Shown one piece after another: positions 33,389 through 43,089 of a DNA stretch of 64,000 nucleotides. Under the pieces are notes generated by a model. That model did not search any database and was not told the origin of the DNA. It saw only the letters and a program-made list of their open reading frames with translations. The translations under genes were made by a program, and so were the position numbers. Within the stretch, counting starts at the first letter, position 1. Each line of letters begins with the position of its first letter. The DNA is from Methylobacterium soli (lineage in GTDB: Bacteria; Pseudomonadota; Alphaproteobacteria; Rhizobiales; Beijerinckiaceae): the NCBI RefSeq assembly GCF_008806385.1, contig NZ_VZZK01000009.1, forward strand, positions 1 through 64,000, read 5' to 3'.

Positions 33389-33523
33389 CGCGATCCCCAC
33401 GCTCCTTGCGGCTCGGCCCCTCGCAGGCGACGCGGCGTCGCGACGGGGCCGCGTCCGGCTTGTCGTGGCGGCCGGCGGTCATCCGGGGCGTCGCCGCAGG
33501 CTCACGGGCCTGTCCCGCGGGCC

Positions 33524-33715
33524 TTAATCCCAATCGATATCCAGGGACCGCTCGAAGGCGGAGGCTCCCAGTTCGCGGCCGGCGGGGTCCACCACCACGA
33601 TGTCGCGGAAGCCGCGCCGCTGCAGCTCCCACGTCTTCTCCATCGCCTGCTCGTCCGTCCCGCACGCGAAGGTCATGGACCTGCCGAACGGATCGATACC
33701 CTTCACTGTAAACAC
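33524..33715 (-). CDS. Small conserved-looking protein, 63 aa
   Basis: Product begins VFTVKGIDPFGRSMTFACGTDEQAMEKTWELQRRGFRDIVVVDPAGRE (read in two parts), a compact beta-alpha-beta pattern with good composition. The GTG start at 33715 has GGAGAG spaced 6 nt upstream, better than an ATG further out at 33811 that would add a Pro/Arg-rich tail. Isolated gene on the minus strand. Function unknown. Confidence 0.6.
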   Translation of the reverse strand: MFTVKGIDPFGRSMTFACGTDEQAMEKTWELQRRGFRDIVVVDPAGRELGASAFERSLDIDWD

Positions 33716-34044
33716 GCCATGCTCTCCGATTCCCGTCAGATATGGGATCGGCGGGCGATGGATGGTACCTGTGCCCGGCCCGGCGCTCGGTCGATCAGCA
33801 TGGCGCTTCATCTCCAGCAGAGCTGCCGGGATGCGAAATCCCCGCGGCGCGTGCCGCGTCCGCCGGGCGGACGGGCGACATCCGACGCGTGGCCGGGGAT
33901 CGGCCTCCCGGAATCGATCCGCGGCGGCCCGCGGCCCGCGGCCTCGACGAAGGGGTTCAGACGCCCTTCGCAGCCGGCGCTTCCGCGCCGGCACGTCCGG
34001 ATGAAGCAGCGGCCGGGACGCGGTGGCCGAGGCGCCGTTGCGCT
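33716..34044. other. Intergenic stretch with a hairpin downstream of ssuA
   Basis: About 330 bases. It contains a perfect 8-bp stem GCCGGCGC-TTCC-GCGCCGGC at 33973-33992, some 50 nt past the ssuA stop on the minus strand; it lacks a U-run but could end the ssu operon. No supported gene. Confidence 0.45.
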
Positions 34045-35019
34045 TCAGCTGCCGGGCTTTCGCACGGCATCGGCGATCCCGATCGCCTTCGGGATGAGGC
34101 CAAGCTCCCGGAAGGTGTCGGCGATCCGCTGCTGCTCGGCGATGACGCCGGCATCGAGGGGGCGCACGCCGTAGCTCTGCCGCGCGAGCGCCGTCGCGAG
34201 AATCGGCGCCGGGATGCCGACGGAGGGCGCGAGCTGCCGGGCGACCGCCTCGGTATTGTCCTTGGCCCAGGTATCGACCTCGGCGACGGCCGCGATGATC
34301 GCGTCAAGGGCGGGTCCGTGCTTGGCGGCGAAGTCGCGCGCGGCCAGGTAGAACTGGTGGTTCGGCACCAGGCCGGTGCCGTCGCTGAGCGTGCGTGCGC
34401 TGGCCCCGGCTTCCGCGGCGGCCAGGAAGGGGTCCCAGATCACCCAGGCATCGACCGCGCCGCGCTCGAAGGCGGCCCGCGCATCGGCCGGCGCGAGGTA
34501 GACCGGGGTGATGTCGGAGAGCGTCAGGCCCGCTTTCTCGAGGGCGCGCACGAGCAGGTAATGGACGTTCGAGCCCTTGTTGAGGGCGACCTTCCTGCCC
34601 CGCAGCTCCGCCACCGTCCGGATCGGGCCGTCCTTCTGAACCAGGATGGCCTCGCCGCGGGGCGCGGCCGGCTCGTGGGCGACGTAGATCAGGCGATCGC
34701 TCGCGGCCTGGGCGAAGATGGGCGGCGTCTCGCCCGCCGTGCCGAAATCGATCGCGCCGGCATTCAGCGCCTCGAGGAGCGGCGGGCCTGAGGGAAACTC
34801 GGACCAGCTCACGCGGTAGCCGAGCGCGGACAGCCTCGGCTCCAGCGTGCCGCGGCCCTTCAGCAGGACCAGCGTGCCGTATTTCTGGTAGCCGATGCGG
34901 ATCAGGGTCTCCTCCGCGCGCGCGGCGCAGGGAAGGATGAGCGCGAGCAGGAGGAGCGCGAGCGCTGTCCGGACATTGCGGAGGAGCCGCGCGGGGCTGG
35001 CCAAGGTGAGAACTGACAT
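34045..35019 (-). CDS. ssuA: Aliphatic sulfonate ABC transporter, substrate-binding protein
   Basis: A 324-residue periplasmic protein with signal peptide (ALALLLLALILPCAARAEE). The mature protein starts IRIGYQKYGTLVLLKGRGTLE; TAGETPPIFAQAA and GRKVALNKGSNVHYLLVRALEKAGL are typical of SsuA. It captures alkanesulfonates for the SsuBC importer. Last gene of ssuE-(smORF)-ssuC-ssuB-ssuD-ssuA; 21-nt gap to ssuD. Confidence 0.9.
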   Translation of the reverse strand: MSVLTLASPARLLRNVRTALALLLLALILPCAARAEETLIRIGYQKYGTLVLLKGRGTLEPRLSALGYRVSWSEFPSGPPLLEALNAGAIDFGTAGETPPIFAQAASDRLIYVAHEPAAPRGEAILVQKDGPIRTVAELRGRKVALNKGSNVHYLLVRALEKAGLTLSDITPVYLAPADARAAFERGAVDAWVIWDPFLAAAEAGASARTLSDGTGLVPNHQFYLAARDFAAKHGPALDAIIAAVAEVDTWAKDNTEAVARQLAPSVGIPAPILATALARQSYGVRPLDAGVIAEQQRIADTFRELGLIPKAIGIADAVRKPGS

Positions 35020-35040
35020 GGAGAATCCCGGGATCGGCGT

Positions 35041-36216
35041 TCAGTGGGCGGCGATGCGGCGGCTCGGCACGATGTCGTTGGCCATCACCTCGCCGAACGG
35101 ACCGTTGTTGCGGGCGGTCACCGGCGGGTTGCCGGTCGTCGCCCGCAGGGGAAGCTTGGGGAAGACGAGCTCCGCGAAGCGATAGGCTTCCTCGAGGTGC
35201 GGGTAGCCGGAGAGGATGAAGCGGTCGATGCCGAGATCGATGTACTCCTTCATCCGGTCGGCGACCTGATCGGCCGAGCCGACGAGGGCGGTGCCCGCGC
35301 CGCCGCGCACGAGGCCGACGCCAGCCCAGAGGTTCGGCGAGACCACGAGCTTCGAGCGGTCGCCGCCGTGAAGCTGCTGCATCCGGCTCTGGCCGACGGA
35401 ATCCATGCGCTTCAGCGTGGTCTGGGCCTGCGCGATGGTCGCGTCGTCGAGCCGCGAGATCAGCCTCTCGGCCTCCGCCCAGGCCTCGCTCTCGGTCTCG
35501 CGCACGATGACGTGGAGGCGGATGCCGAAGGAGAAGGTCTTGCCGCGGGCCTCGGCCGCCTCGCGGGCGCGGGCGAGCTTCTCCGCGACGCTGGCGGGCG
35601 GTTCGCCCCAGGTCAGGTAGACCTCGCAATGGTCGGCCGCGACCTCGATGCCGGCGGGGGAGGAGCCGCCGAAATAGAGCGGCGGGTAGGGCTTCTGCAC
35701 CGGCGGGAAGATCAGCCGGCCCTGCTCGCAGCGCAGGTGCCGGCCCTCGAAGGACACCGTCTCGCCGGACAGGAGGCCGCGCCAGATGTGCAGGAACTCG
35801 TCGGTGACCGCGTAGCGCGCGTCGTGGTCGAGGAAGACGCCGTCGCCCTTGAGCTCGACCGGATCGCCGCCGGTGACGACGTTGATGAGGAGCCGCCCGC
35901 CCGAGAGCCGGTCGAGCGTCGCGGCCATGCGGGCGGAGACCGAGGGCTCCTGCAGGCCGGGCCGGATGGCGACGAGGAAGCGCAGGCGCTGCGTCAGCGG
36001 CGCGAGGGCCGAGGCGACCACCCAGGAATCCTCGCAGGAGCGCCCGGTCGGCAGCAGCACGCCGAAATAGCCGAGATCGTCGGCAGCCTGCGCGATCTGG
36101 CGCAAATAGTTCAGCGAGACGTCGCGCGCGCCCTCGGACGCGCCGAGATAGCGCCCGTCGCCATGCGTCGGCAGGAACCAGAGGATGTCGGTTTTGCCGT
36201 CGGTCTGTGCGGTCAT
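35041..36216 (-). CDS. ssuD: FMNH2-dependent alkanesulfonate monooxygenase
   Basis: A 391-residue LLM-class flavoenzyme that releases sulfite from alkanesulfonates using FMNH2 from SsuE. Motifs: [51 protein letters not shown] and [23 protein letters not shown], which closely follow SsuD. Length matches the family (~380). The ATG at 36216 is 28 nt after the ssuB stop. Confidence 0.93.
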   Translation of the reverse strand: MTAQTDGKTDILWFLPTHGDGRYLGASEGARDVSLNYLRQIAQAADDLGYFGVLLPTGRSCEDSWVVASALAPLTQRLRFLVAIRPGLQEPSVSARMAATLDRLSGGRLLINVVTGGDPVELKGDGVFLDHDARYAVTDEFLHIWRGLLSGETVSFEGRHLRCEQGRLIFPPVQKPYPPLYFGGSSPAGIEVAADHCEVYLTWGEPPASVAEKLARAREAAEARGKTFSFGIRLHVIVRETESEAWAEAERLISRLDDATIAQAQTTLKRMDSVGQSRMQQLHGGDRSKLVVSPNLWAGVGLVRGGAGTALVGSADQVADRMKEYIDLGIDRFILSGYPHLEEAYRFAELVFPKLPLRATTGNPPVTARNNGPFGEVMANDIVPSRRIAAH

Positions 36217-36244
36217 GTCGGTGTCTCTCGCGTTGCGGGGCGCC

Positions 36245-37069
36245 TCAGGGGCGCGCGTCCAGAAGCTGATCGAGGATGCGGCCTTCGAGCGCCGCGAGGT
36301 CGGGATCACCGCGCCGCCGCGGGCGCGGCGCGTCGACCGTGACGTCGAGCGAGATGCCCCCGTCCTCCATCACCAGGATGCGGTCGGCCAAGGCCACGGC
36401 CTCGCTCACGTCGTGCGTGACGAGGATCGCGGTGAAGCGCTGGTCCTGCCAGAGCCGCTCGATCATCGCCTGCATCTCGATGCGGGTGAGGGCGTCGAGC
36501 GCGCCGAGCGGCTCGTCGAGGGCGAGCAGGGCCGGGCGGCTCACCAGCGCGCGGGCGAGCGCCACGCGCTGGCGCTGCCCGCCCGAGAGCGTCGCGGGCC
36601 AGTTCCCGGCCTTAGCCGCGAGCCCGACCTCGCCGAGCACGGTCGCGGCCCGCTCCCGCCGCCGCGCCCGGCTGCCGTCGCGCCCGAGCCCGACCGCGAC
36701 GTTGTCGAGGACGCGCGCCCAGGGCAGCAGGCGCGGTTCCTGGAACATGATCCGGCGCGTGCCGCCATCCGGTTGCCGGTCGTCGCCGTTGAGCGCGACG
36801 ACGCCCTCGCTCGGCGCCTCCAGGCCGAGGATGAGCCGCAGCAGGGTGCTCTTGCCGCAGCCGGAGCGGCCGACGATCGCCACGAACTGGCCGACCGGGA
36901 TGTGCAGGTCGAGGCCGCGCAGAACGGGTTCGCCCCCGTCGAAGGACTTGGCCAGGCGCCGCAGGGTGACGGCGACGCCGCGCCTTGCCGCCGGCTGCGC
37001 GGTCTCGGGCGCCGCGGGCGTGCGGTCCGCGACGGCGGGTTCCCGGAAGCTCAGGGCTGAAGCGGTCAT
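36245..37069 (-). CDS. ssuB: Aliphatic sulfonate ABC transporter, ATP-binding protein
   Basis: A 274-residue ABC ATPase. Walker [11 protein letters not shown]-loop [17 protein letters not shown], signature [15 protein letters not shown], Walker [13 protein letters not shown] and H-loop [16 protein letters not shown] are all intact. An ~35-residue Ala/Pro-rich N-terminal extension precedes the fold. Energises sulfonate uptake with SsuC and SsuA. Confidence 0.92.
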   Translation of the reverse strand: MTASALSFREPAVADRTPAAPETAQPAARRGVAVTLRRLAKSFDGGEPVLRGLDLHIPVGQFVAIVGRSGCGKSTLLRLILGLEAPSEGVVALNGDDRQPDGGTRRIMFQEPRLLPWARVLDNVAVGLGRDGSRARRRERAATVLGEVGLAAKAGNWPATLSGGQRQRVALARALVSRPALLALDEPLGALDALTRIEMQAMIERLWQDQRFTAILVTHDVSEAVALADRILVMEDGGISLDVTVDAPRPRRRGDPDLAALEGRILDQLLDARP

Positions 37070-37104
37070 GGAGGTCCTGTCGAGAGGCTCGAGGGGGCGG
37101 CCGG

Positions 37105-37950
37105 TCAGGTCTTGCGGTAGGCCGGGTTCCAGGCGAGGCAGGTCCGCTCCAGAGCCCGCGTGAGGCTGTCGGCGACCTTGCCGAGGGCGGCGTAGATCAC
37201 GATGGCCAGGACCACGACGTCGACGAGCATGAACTCGCGCGCCTGCATCGCCATGTAGCCGAGCCCGGAATTCGCCGAGATCGTCTCGGCCACGATCAGC
37301 GTCAGCCACATGATGCCGAGCCCGTAGCGCAGGCCCACGAAGATCGACGGCAGCGCGCCCGGCAGGACCACGCGCCAGAACAGCGTGGCCCGGTCCATGC
37401 CGTAGACGCGGCCCATCTCGATGAGTTGCGGATCGACCGAGCGGATGCCGTGCAGCGTGTTGGCGTAGATCGGAAAGAACACGCCGAGCGCCACGAGGAA
37501 CAGCTTGGCGCCCTCGTCGATGCCGAACCACAGGATCACCAGCGGGATCAGCGACAGATGGGGCACGTTGCGCACCATCTGCAGCGTGGTGTCGGTGAGC
37601 GATTCCGACAGCCGCGAGAGACCGTTGGAGAGCCCGAAGGCGAGGCCGATCCCGCCGCCGATCAGGAAGCCCGTCAGGGCACGCAGGAAGCTCACCCAGA
37701 GATTCGTCCAGAGCTCGCCGGTCTCGGCGGCGCGCCAGCCGGCGCGCGCGACGTCGAGCGGCGCCGGCATGAACCGCGTGGAGACGACGCCGAACGATGC
37801 CGAGATCTGCCAGCCGAGGAGGACCGAGACGGGCAGCAGCCAGGGCAACAGGCGCCGCAGGTCGGGCCGAAACGCGGAAAGGCCGCGACGTGCCGCGCCG
37901 GCGCGGTCCGCGGGCTGTCCGCCGACCGGGATCGTGAGGGAATCAGCCAT
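37105..37950 (-). CDS. ssuC: Aliphatic sulfonate ABC transporter, permease
   Basis: A 281-residue inner-membrane permease with about six hydrophobic segments and the EAA loop region [30 protein letters not shown]-terminal residues 1-30 are polar. It starts 4 nt after the stop of a 46-codon small ORF, implying coupled translation. 35-nt gap to ssuB. Confidence 0.92.
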   Translation of the reverse strand: MADSLTIPVGGQPADRAGAARRGLSAFRPDLRRLLPWLLPVSVLLGWQISASFGVVSTRFMPAPLDVARAGWRAAETGELWTNLWVSFLRALTGFLIGGGIGLAFGLSNGLSRLSESLTDTTLQMVRNVPHLSLIPLVILWFGIDEGAKLFLVALGVFFPIYANTLHGIRSVDPQLIEMGRVYGMDRATLFWRVVLPGALPSIFVGLRYGLGIMWLTLIVAETISANSGLGYMAMQAREFMLVDVVVLAIVIYAALGKVADSLTRALERTCLAWNPAYRKT

Positions 37951-37954
37951 GATC

Positions 37955-38095
37955 TCACCCGTTGCTTGGGCCGCCCGGAGGCGTCCAGACGCTGTCGGCG
38001 TGCTGCCGCTCCGCCGTGACCTCGGGGGCCATCAGGGCGATCGTGCAGGGGATGCGCCCGGGCGCGCAGGTGCGCGCGAGGCGTCGCGTGGGCAT
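37955..38095 (-). CDS. Small ORF (46 aa) inside the ssu operon, coupled to ssuC
   Basis: Between ssuE and ssuC lies a 46-codon frame opening MPTRRLARTCAPGRIPC and closing VWTPPGGPSNG. A strong GGAGGGA Shine-Dalgarno is 6 nt before the ATG, 14 nt after the ssuE stop, and its TGA is 4 nt from the ssuC ATG. The peptide is basic, has two Cys in its first 17 residues and no transmembrane segment. In a sulfur-starvation operon a Cys-containing leader could couple ssuC translation to cysteine supply; this is inference. It could also be a true micro-protein. Confidence 0.5.
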   Translation of the reverse strand: MPTRRLARTCAPGRIPCTIALMAPEVTAERQHADSVWTPPGGPSNG

Positions 38096-38109
38096 GCCGA
38101 ATCCCTCCG

Positions 38110-38676
38110 TCAGCGCGCCGCCGCGAGGCGTGACTCGCGCCGCCCCTGAGCGAGGTCGAGCAGCAGGCCGAGTTCGGCGGCAGCGGCCGCGACACGCGCC
38201 CGCACGACGGGATCGACGATCACGCCGTCGACGATCTCACGCTCGCCCGCGTAGACCGCGGTGGGCGCCGTCTGGGCCGCGAAGAAGCCGAAGAGAGGCC
38301 GCAGCGCGTGCTCGACCACGAGGGCATGGCGCGCGCCGCCGCCGGTCGCGGTCAGGACGACCGGCTTGCCGGCCAGGTGCTCCGGCTCGACGAAGTCGAA
38401 GACGTGCTTGAACAGGCCCGTATAGGCGCCCTTGTAGACGGGCGAGCCGACGATCAGCGCGTCGGCCGTCTCGATCGCCTCGATGATCCGGGCAGCCGGA
38501 AGCGGCAGGACCCGCCGCTCGGCGGCGCCGATGCCCGGCCCGGCATCCACGAGGTCGAGGCTCAGGATCTCGACCGGACGCAGCCGCGTGAGCTCGCCGG
38601 CCACCGCCTCGACGAGCACGCGCGTGCGGGAGGGGCGGCGGGTGTTGCCGGAAAAGGCGACGACGCGCAGCGGCAT
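38110..38676 (-). CDS. ssuE: NADPH-dependent FMN reductase
   Basis: A 188-residue flavodoxin-fold reductase supplying FMNH2 to SsuD. N-terminus LRVVAFSGNTRRPSRTRVLVEAV is the phosphate-binding loop; VGSPVYKGAYTGLFKHVFDFVEPEHLAGKPVVLTATGGG is the conserved FMN_red region. ATG at 38676 (a GTG lies one codon upstream). First gene of the ssu operon, about 200 nt downstream of a candidate promoter. Confidence 0.92.
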   Translation of the reverse strand: MPLRVVAFSGNTRRPSRTRVLVEAVAGELTRLRPVEILSLDLVDAGPGIGAAERRVLPLPAARIIEAIETADALIVGSPVYKGAYTGLFKHVFDFVEPEHLAGKPVVLTATGGGARHALVVEHALRPLFGFFAAQTAPTAVYAGEREIVDGVIVDPVVRARVAAAAAELGLLLDLAQGRRESRLAAAR

Positions 38677-39199
38677 CACAACGCTCCTGCGCGGGGGAAG
38701 AGATCGATCGTCGAAACTGTCACGTCGCAGGCACCTGATCGTGTTGAAGCAAAGAGTGCCGGCGGGCCGATCGCACGCAGGCAGATTGCAGATTTCGTGG
38801 TCAAATCATCGCCGAATCGCCAGAAAAATTCTGCGATTTTGCTCGAATTATGCCCCGAATGGGCCGCGTTAGATGAAGTATCTATTATCTCTATACGTAA
38901 GCGCGTAAGTCAATCGCTGGTTATTTCCTTTTTCTCCCCGCATTAAGCAGAAACTTTCCGAAACCGCTCCTCTCGGGAGGCGATCTTGTTCGATGGGGCA
39001 GCCCCCACGCTCCGGTTCGTCGGCGCGTGGGTTCGATCGGGCCGCGTGACGGTGCCCGTCCGACCGAGGGCGGCCTGGGAGCCGTTTCGCTCGGCACCCG
39101 GCTGAGCGCTGGCTCGCCCGCAGGCGCCAGGCCGGCGGGAGAGGCCCGAAGGCAGCAGCGGGCGAGGTCGCGCTGGAGCATGCGCGCATCGCCTCGTCC
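38677..39199. other. Intergenic region upstream of ssuE
   Basis: About 520 bases; the half nearer ssuE is AT-rich and contains the candidate ssu promoter at 38884-38913. The distal half (38950-39199) is GC-rich, downstream of the LLM monooxygenase gene, and holds no supported gene. Confidence 0.5.
38884..38913 (-). promoter_or_regulatory. Candidate sigma70-type promoter of the ssu operon
   Basis: On the minus strand TTGACT is followed after 18 nt by GATAAT, in the AT-rich DNA upstream of ssuE. The spacer carries CGCGCTTACGTA. This implies a ~200-nt 5' leader before ssuE. It is the best hexamer pair I found in the window. Confidence 0.45.
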
Positions 39200-40243
39200 T
39201 CAGCGGAGGCGGGGCAGGACAGAATCCGCGAAGCGGCGCATCTCCGCCTCGAAGGGCTGGAATTGCAGCATGAAGAGTTCGATGCCGGCCTCGTGGAAGG
39301 CGCGGATGCGGTCCGCCACAGCGTCGTAGCTGCCGACGAGCCCGGCTGCCGTCCCCCCGTTGGTGCCGATATGGCGCGAGGCGGCCGCGTCGGTCTTGGC
39401 AAACATCACGCTCGCGGCGTCCGTGCGGGCGCGGGTATCGGCGCGCAAATGCGCGTCGCGCTGAGCCAGCGCGAGGAGCCGCGCATGCTCGGCTTGCGCC
39501 TGCGCGTCGGTGTCCCGCGCGATCACGAAGGCCGCGAGGCCGTAGCGCAGCGGCCCGTTCGCGGCCGGGCGCCGGTCGACGTCGCTGATCAGCGCCTTCA
39601 CGGCGCCGAGGGGCTGGCCATTGATGAACCAGACGTCGGCGTGGTCCGCCGCCAGCGCCCGGGCGGGCTCCGACTCGCCCCCGAGATAGATCCTGGGCCG
39701 CGGGCGGTAGGTGCCGGCTGGGCGAAGCTGGTAATCCTCGACCTGGAAGTGGCGGCCCTCGAAGCGCACGCGCTCGCCCCGCATCAGCCGGTCGACGAGG
39801 CCAATCCACTCGCGGCCATAGGCGTAGCGGTCATCGTGGGGCGGGAAGGGGAGGCCGGCCCGCTCGAACTCGGCCCGGTTCCAGGCATTCACGAGGTTCA
39901 GGGCGAAGCGGCCTCGGGCGATGTGCTCGATCTGCAGCGCCATCTTGGCGAGGACCACCGGGTGATAGAGGCCCGGCTTGACCGCCGCGATGATCTCGAT
40001 GCGCCGGGTCAGCGCGGCGAGCGCGGCGGCCGAGGTCCAGGCCTCGAGCTGGTCGCGGGCGTCGTCGTAGGGGTTGGCCGTGTGCTGGGCGACGAGCACG
40101 GAATCGAAGCCGAGGGCCTCGGCCTCGAGCACGAGGGCGCGGTTGCGCTCCCAGCTGGCATCGTCCGGCTCGTCGGGATCGTGGTGGGCGGCGCGCGCGC
40201 CGTGCACGGCGGCCCAGATGCCGAAACGAGGGGCGTCGCTCAT
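39200..40243 (-). CDS. LLM-class flavin-dependent monooxygenase (SsuD/SfnG-like)
   Basis: A 347-residue FMNH2-dependent monooxygenase. ALGFDSVLVAQHTANPYDDARDQLEAW, IEIIAAVKPGLYHPVVLAKMALQIEH and GRFALNLVNAWNRAEFERAGL match the sulfonate/sulfone-cleaving LLM group. It lies 6 nt after a second SsuA-like binding protein, so the pair probably handles another sulfonate or sulfone. Exact substrate unknown; its reduced flavin could come from SsuE. Confidence 0.82.
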   Translation of the reverse strand: MSDAPRFGIWAAVHGARAAHHDPDEPDDASWERNRALVLEAEALGFDSVLVAQHTANPYDDARDQLEAWTSAAALAALTRRIEIIAAVKPGLYHPVVLAKMALQIEHIARGRFALNLVNAWNRAEFERAGLPFPPHDDRYAYGREWIGLVDRLMRGERVRFEGRHFQVEDYQLRPAGTYRPRPRIYLGGESEPARALAADHADVWFINGQPLGAVKALISDVDRRPAANGPLRYGLAAFVIARDTDAQAQAEHARLLALAQRDAHLRADTRARTDAASVMFAKTDAAASRHIGTNGGTAAGLVGSYDAVADRIRAFHEAGIELFMLQFQPFEAEMRRFADSVLPRLR

Positions 40244-40249
40244 CGGCGC

Positions 40250-41236
40250 TCAGCCCTTCACGGCCGGCGGTTGCCAGATCTGGACCGCGCTGGCGTCGAT
40301 CCGGCGGGGAATGAGCTTGGCCTCGAGAAACACGTCCGCGATGTCCTGCTGCTCGCCGAGCAAGGCGCGCTCCACCGGCTCGACCGCGTAGGTGCGGCGG
40401 GCATTGGCCGCCGCCACCACGGCGGGCGGCAGGTCGCCCCAGACGGGCGCAAGCAGCGCCACGGCCGCGTCCGGGTTCGCCTTCACCCAGCGGCCCGCCT
40501 CGACCAGCGCTGCGTAGACCGCGCCGACCACCTCGGGGTGCTCAGCGAGAAAGCGGTCGTTGGCGAGGTAGTAGCGGTGATAGCTCGTGAGCCCGGTGCC
40601 GTCGGCGACGATGCGCACCGGGCGCTTGGCCTCGGCGAAGGCGAGGAACGGGTCCCAGATCGACCAGGCGTCGATACTGCCCTTCTCGAAGGCCGCCGCG
40701 CCCTCCGGCGCCTGCAGGTAGGCCGGCTTGATGTCGGCGAAGCTCAGGCCGGCCCGCTTCAGCGCGGCGGCCAGCACGTAGTGGCTGCCCGAGCCACGCG
40801 ACACGCCGACCGTGCGGCCCTTCAGGTCCGCCACCGTGCGGATCGGGGAATCGGCCGGCACGATGATGGCCTCGGCGGACGGGGCGCCGCGCTCGCGGGC
40901 GTAGAAGGTCAGCGGAGCGCCCGCCGATTGCGTGAAGATCGGCACCGCGTCGGCCACGTCCGCGTGGATGTCGACGGCCCCCGCGGTCATCGGCTCGATC
41001 ACGCTCGTGAAGAGGTGCCAGGACGGCGTGAAGCCGAGCGGCGCGAGGCGCTCCGCCAGCGTGCCCTGCACCTTGAGCACGGTGAACAGCACCGAGGAGC
41101 GCTGCATGCTGATCCTCACCACGCGCTCGGCGGCGTGCAGAGCGGGCATGCCGAGGGCGGAGGCCGCCGCCGCGCCGAGGCCGGCGCGCAGAACCGTGCG
41201 GCGTGAGGTCGAGAGCCTGCGCGAGGCGTCGGTCAT
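40250..41236 (-). CDS. Second sulfonate-type ABC substrate-binding protein
   Basis: A 328-residue SsuA-like protein with a twin-arginine-type leader (SRRTVLRAGLGAAAASALG, cleavage near LHA). Core motifs: VDIHADVADAVPIFTQSAGA, GRTVGVSRGSGSHYVLAAALKRAGL and AAFEKGSIDAWSIWDPFLAFAEAK. No own permease or ATPase adjoins; it probably shares SsuBC next door. Divergent from the SfnB/DszC-like gene across ~430 nt. Confidence 0.85.
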   Translation of the reverse strand: MTDASRRLSTSRRTVLRAGLGAAAASALGMPALHAAERVVRISMQRSSVLFTVLKVQGTLAERLAPLGFTPSWHLFTSVIEPMTAGAVDIHADVADAVPIFTQSAGAPLTFYARERGAPSAEAIIVPADSPIRTVADLKGRTVGVSRGSGSHYVLAAALKRAGLSFADIKPAYLQAPEGAAAFEKGSIDAWSIWDPFLAFAEAKRPVRIVADGTGLTSYHRYYLANDRFLAEHPEVVGAVYAALVEAGRWVKANPDAAVALLAPVWGDLPPAVVAAANARRTYAVEPVERALLGEQQDIADVFLEAKLIPRRIDASAVQIWQPPAVKG

Positions 41237-41672
41237 TGATGTCTCCAGATCGGGATCCGGCCGGGCAGGTTGCTGGATTCTGCTCAGCCTTTTCTAAGGA
41301 AAACCGAGAGACTTCTTCGGATCAACGGAATGTGTTTGCGATTTTACGCTTGGCTCTGGACGCTCGTTCTCTGTGCGGGCGCTCCGAGGAGAACAACCTG
41401 CCTTTCGGCCACCGGATGCGATCCGATCCGGCATCTCCCGGCATTGCGCGACATGCATTCCGAGCGGGCGAGGCTTCGGAAAGGAAATTCTCGTCGAGGA
41501 AGCCAAGACGATCAAATACAACTCCCGCATCGCTCAGATAAGAAATCAAATTTTATTGCGGTTCTGGCCTGAAGCAGCGATACATCCAGCTTCGGGATCA
41601 ACGGAATGCCCCGCGATGCAGGGTGGCGCCCGTCTCCCGAGCCACCGCGAACCAGGATGGGATGCCGAAGCG
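41237..41672. promoter_or_regulatory. Divergent promoter region of the two sulfur operons, with duplicated motif
   Basis: About 435 bases. TTCGG-ATCAACGGAATG occurs at 41316-41332 and, with one inserted G, at 41591-41608. One copy sits ~80 nt upstream of the SsuA-like start, the other ~65 nt upstream of the SfnB-like start. These could be binding sites of a shared sulfur regulator. No supported gene inside. Confidence 0.45.
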
Positions 41673-42956
41673 ATGTCGCAGACGGATGCGGGCTGGGGTG
41701 CCGGACCGAGCGGGCGCTACGAGGAACTGGCCGACCGCTTCCGGCCGGTCTTCGCGGAGATCCGCGCCACGGCGGTGGAGCGCGATCGCACGCACGGATT
41801 GCCGCATGCTGAGATCGGCTGGCTACGCGAGGCCAATTTCACGACCCTGCGCCTCGATCCCGCGGCCGGCGGCCACGGCGCGACCCTGCCGGAATTGTTC
41901 AACCTGCTGATCGAGCTGTCGCAGGCCGATTCCAACGTCACCAACGCCCTGCGGGCCCATTTCGGCTTCACCGAGGACGTGCTCTGCTCGTCCTCGCCCG
42001 CGTGGCGCGCCCTCTGGATCGAGCGGATCGGTCAGGGCAAGACGGTCGGTAGCGGCGTGTCCGAGACGGGGCCGGCCAAGGTCGGCCAGTTCGACACGGT
42101 GGTGCGCCGCCGCGGGCCCGAGTGCGTGGTGGAGGGCCGGAAGTTCTACACCACGGGCTCGCTGTTCGCGGACTACATCCATCTCTCGGCGCAGGACGAG
42201 GACGGGCAGCCGGTTGTCGCCGCCGTGCCGACCGGGGCGCCCGGCGTCGCGATCGTGGATGATTGGGACGGGTTCGGCCAGGCCCTCACCGCGAGCGGCA
42301 CCGCGCGGTTCGAGGGCGTCGTGCTGGCGCCCGACCTGATCAAGCCGGATCCGGCGCGCTTCCCCTACGCGATGGGCTTCTTTCAGCTCGTGCATCTGGC
42401 GACGCTTGCGGGTATCGGCCGGGCGGCGGCCGAGGACGTGGCCCGCCTCGTGGCCGAGCGCACCCGCGTCTACAGCCACGGCAATGCCGCCCGCACGGCC
42501 GACGACCCGCAGGTCCAGGCCGTGGTCGGGCGCGTGCGCGGCAACGCCTACGCGGCGGGCGCCGTGGTGCTGAAGGCGGCCGACGCCCTGCAGCGCGCCT
42601 ACGAGGCGCACGGCGCGCAAGCGCTCGCTTCCCAGGCCGGCTCGGCGCAGGAGCGCGCGTCGCCGGGCCAGCACCAGGCCAGCTTCGCGGCGGTCGAGCG
42701 TGCCACCGCGCTCGCCGATGTCGAGGTCAACCAGGCGGTGACGGTGGTGACGAACCTCGTCCTGGAGGCGACGACCGGCCTGTTCGACGCGCTCGGCGCC
42801 TCCGCGGTGAAGGAAGGGCTCGGGCTCGATCGCTACTGGCGCAACGCCCGCACCATCGCGTCGCACAACCCGCGGATCTACCGCGACCGCATCGTCGGGG
42901 CCTTCGCGGTCAACGGCAGCGAGCCGCCGCGCCAGTACCGCGTCGGCACGGCCTGA
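41673..42956 (+). CDS. Acyl-CoA-dehydrogenase-like sulfur monooxygenase (SfnB/DszC family)
   Basis: A 427-residue flavoprotein. SKETGPAKVG-type loop (VGSGVSETGPAKVGQFDTVV), VVEGRKFYTTGSLFADYIHL and the C-terminal GLDRYWRNARTIASHNPRIYRDRIVGAF match SfnB and DszC proteins, which use FMNH2 to oxidise organosulfur compounds rather than acyl-CoA. ATG at 41673 is chosen; upstream codons are poor. Heads an operon with MetQNI and a DszA-like enzyme, so it likely acts on a sulfur compound imported by that transporter. Confidence 0.83.
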   Translation: MSQTDAGWGAGPSGRYEELADRFRPVFAEIRATAVERDRTHGLPHAEIGWLREANFTTLRLDPAAGGHGATLPELFNLLIELSQADSNVTNALRAHFGFTEDVLCSSSPAWRALWIERIGQGKTVGSGVSETGPAKVGQFDTVVRRRGPECVVEGRKFYTTGSLFADYIHLSAQDEDGQPVVAAVPTGAPGVAIVDDWDGFGQALTASGTARFEGVVLAPDLIKPDPARFPYAMGFFQLVHLATLAGIGRAAAEDVARLVAERTRVYSHGNAARTADDPQVQAVVGRVRGNAYAAGAVVLKAADALQRAYEAHGAQALASQAGSAQERASPGQHQASFAAVERATALADVEVNQAVTVVTNLVLEATTGLFDALGASAVKEGLGLDRYWRNARTIASHNPRIYRDRIVGAFAVNGSEPPRQYRVGTA

Positions 42957-43052
42957 CCGGGAGGCGCGCCCGCCGCCTGTTGCCCGCCCCGATACGTGCC
43001 GACCCGGATCGAGACTGTCCACGCCCGGAACACCAAGTCCCAATTCCTCCCC

Positions 43053-43066
43053 GGCTCCGCGGAGCC
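43053..43066. promoter_or_regulatory. Perfect 14-bp palindrome GGCTCCGCGGAGCC upstream of metQ
   Basis: A perfect palindrome 23 nt upstream of the metQ start, in the 133-nt gap after the SfnB/DszC-like gene. It could form a short hairpin modulating metQ translation or be an operator. Confidence 0.3.
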
Positions 43067-43089
43067 GCCAGACGACAGAGCCCCCCACG

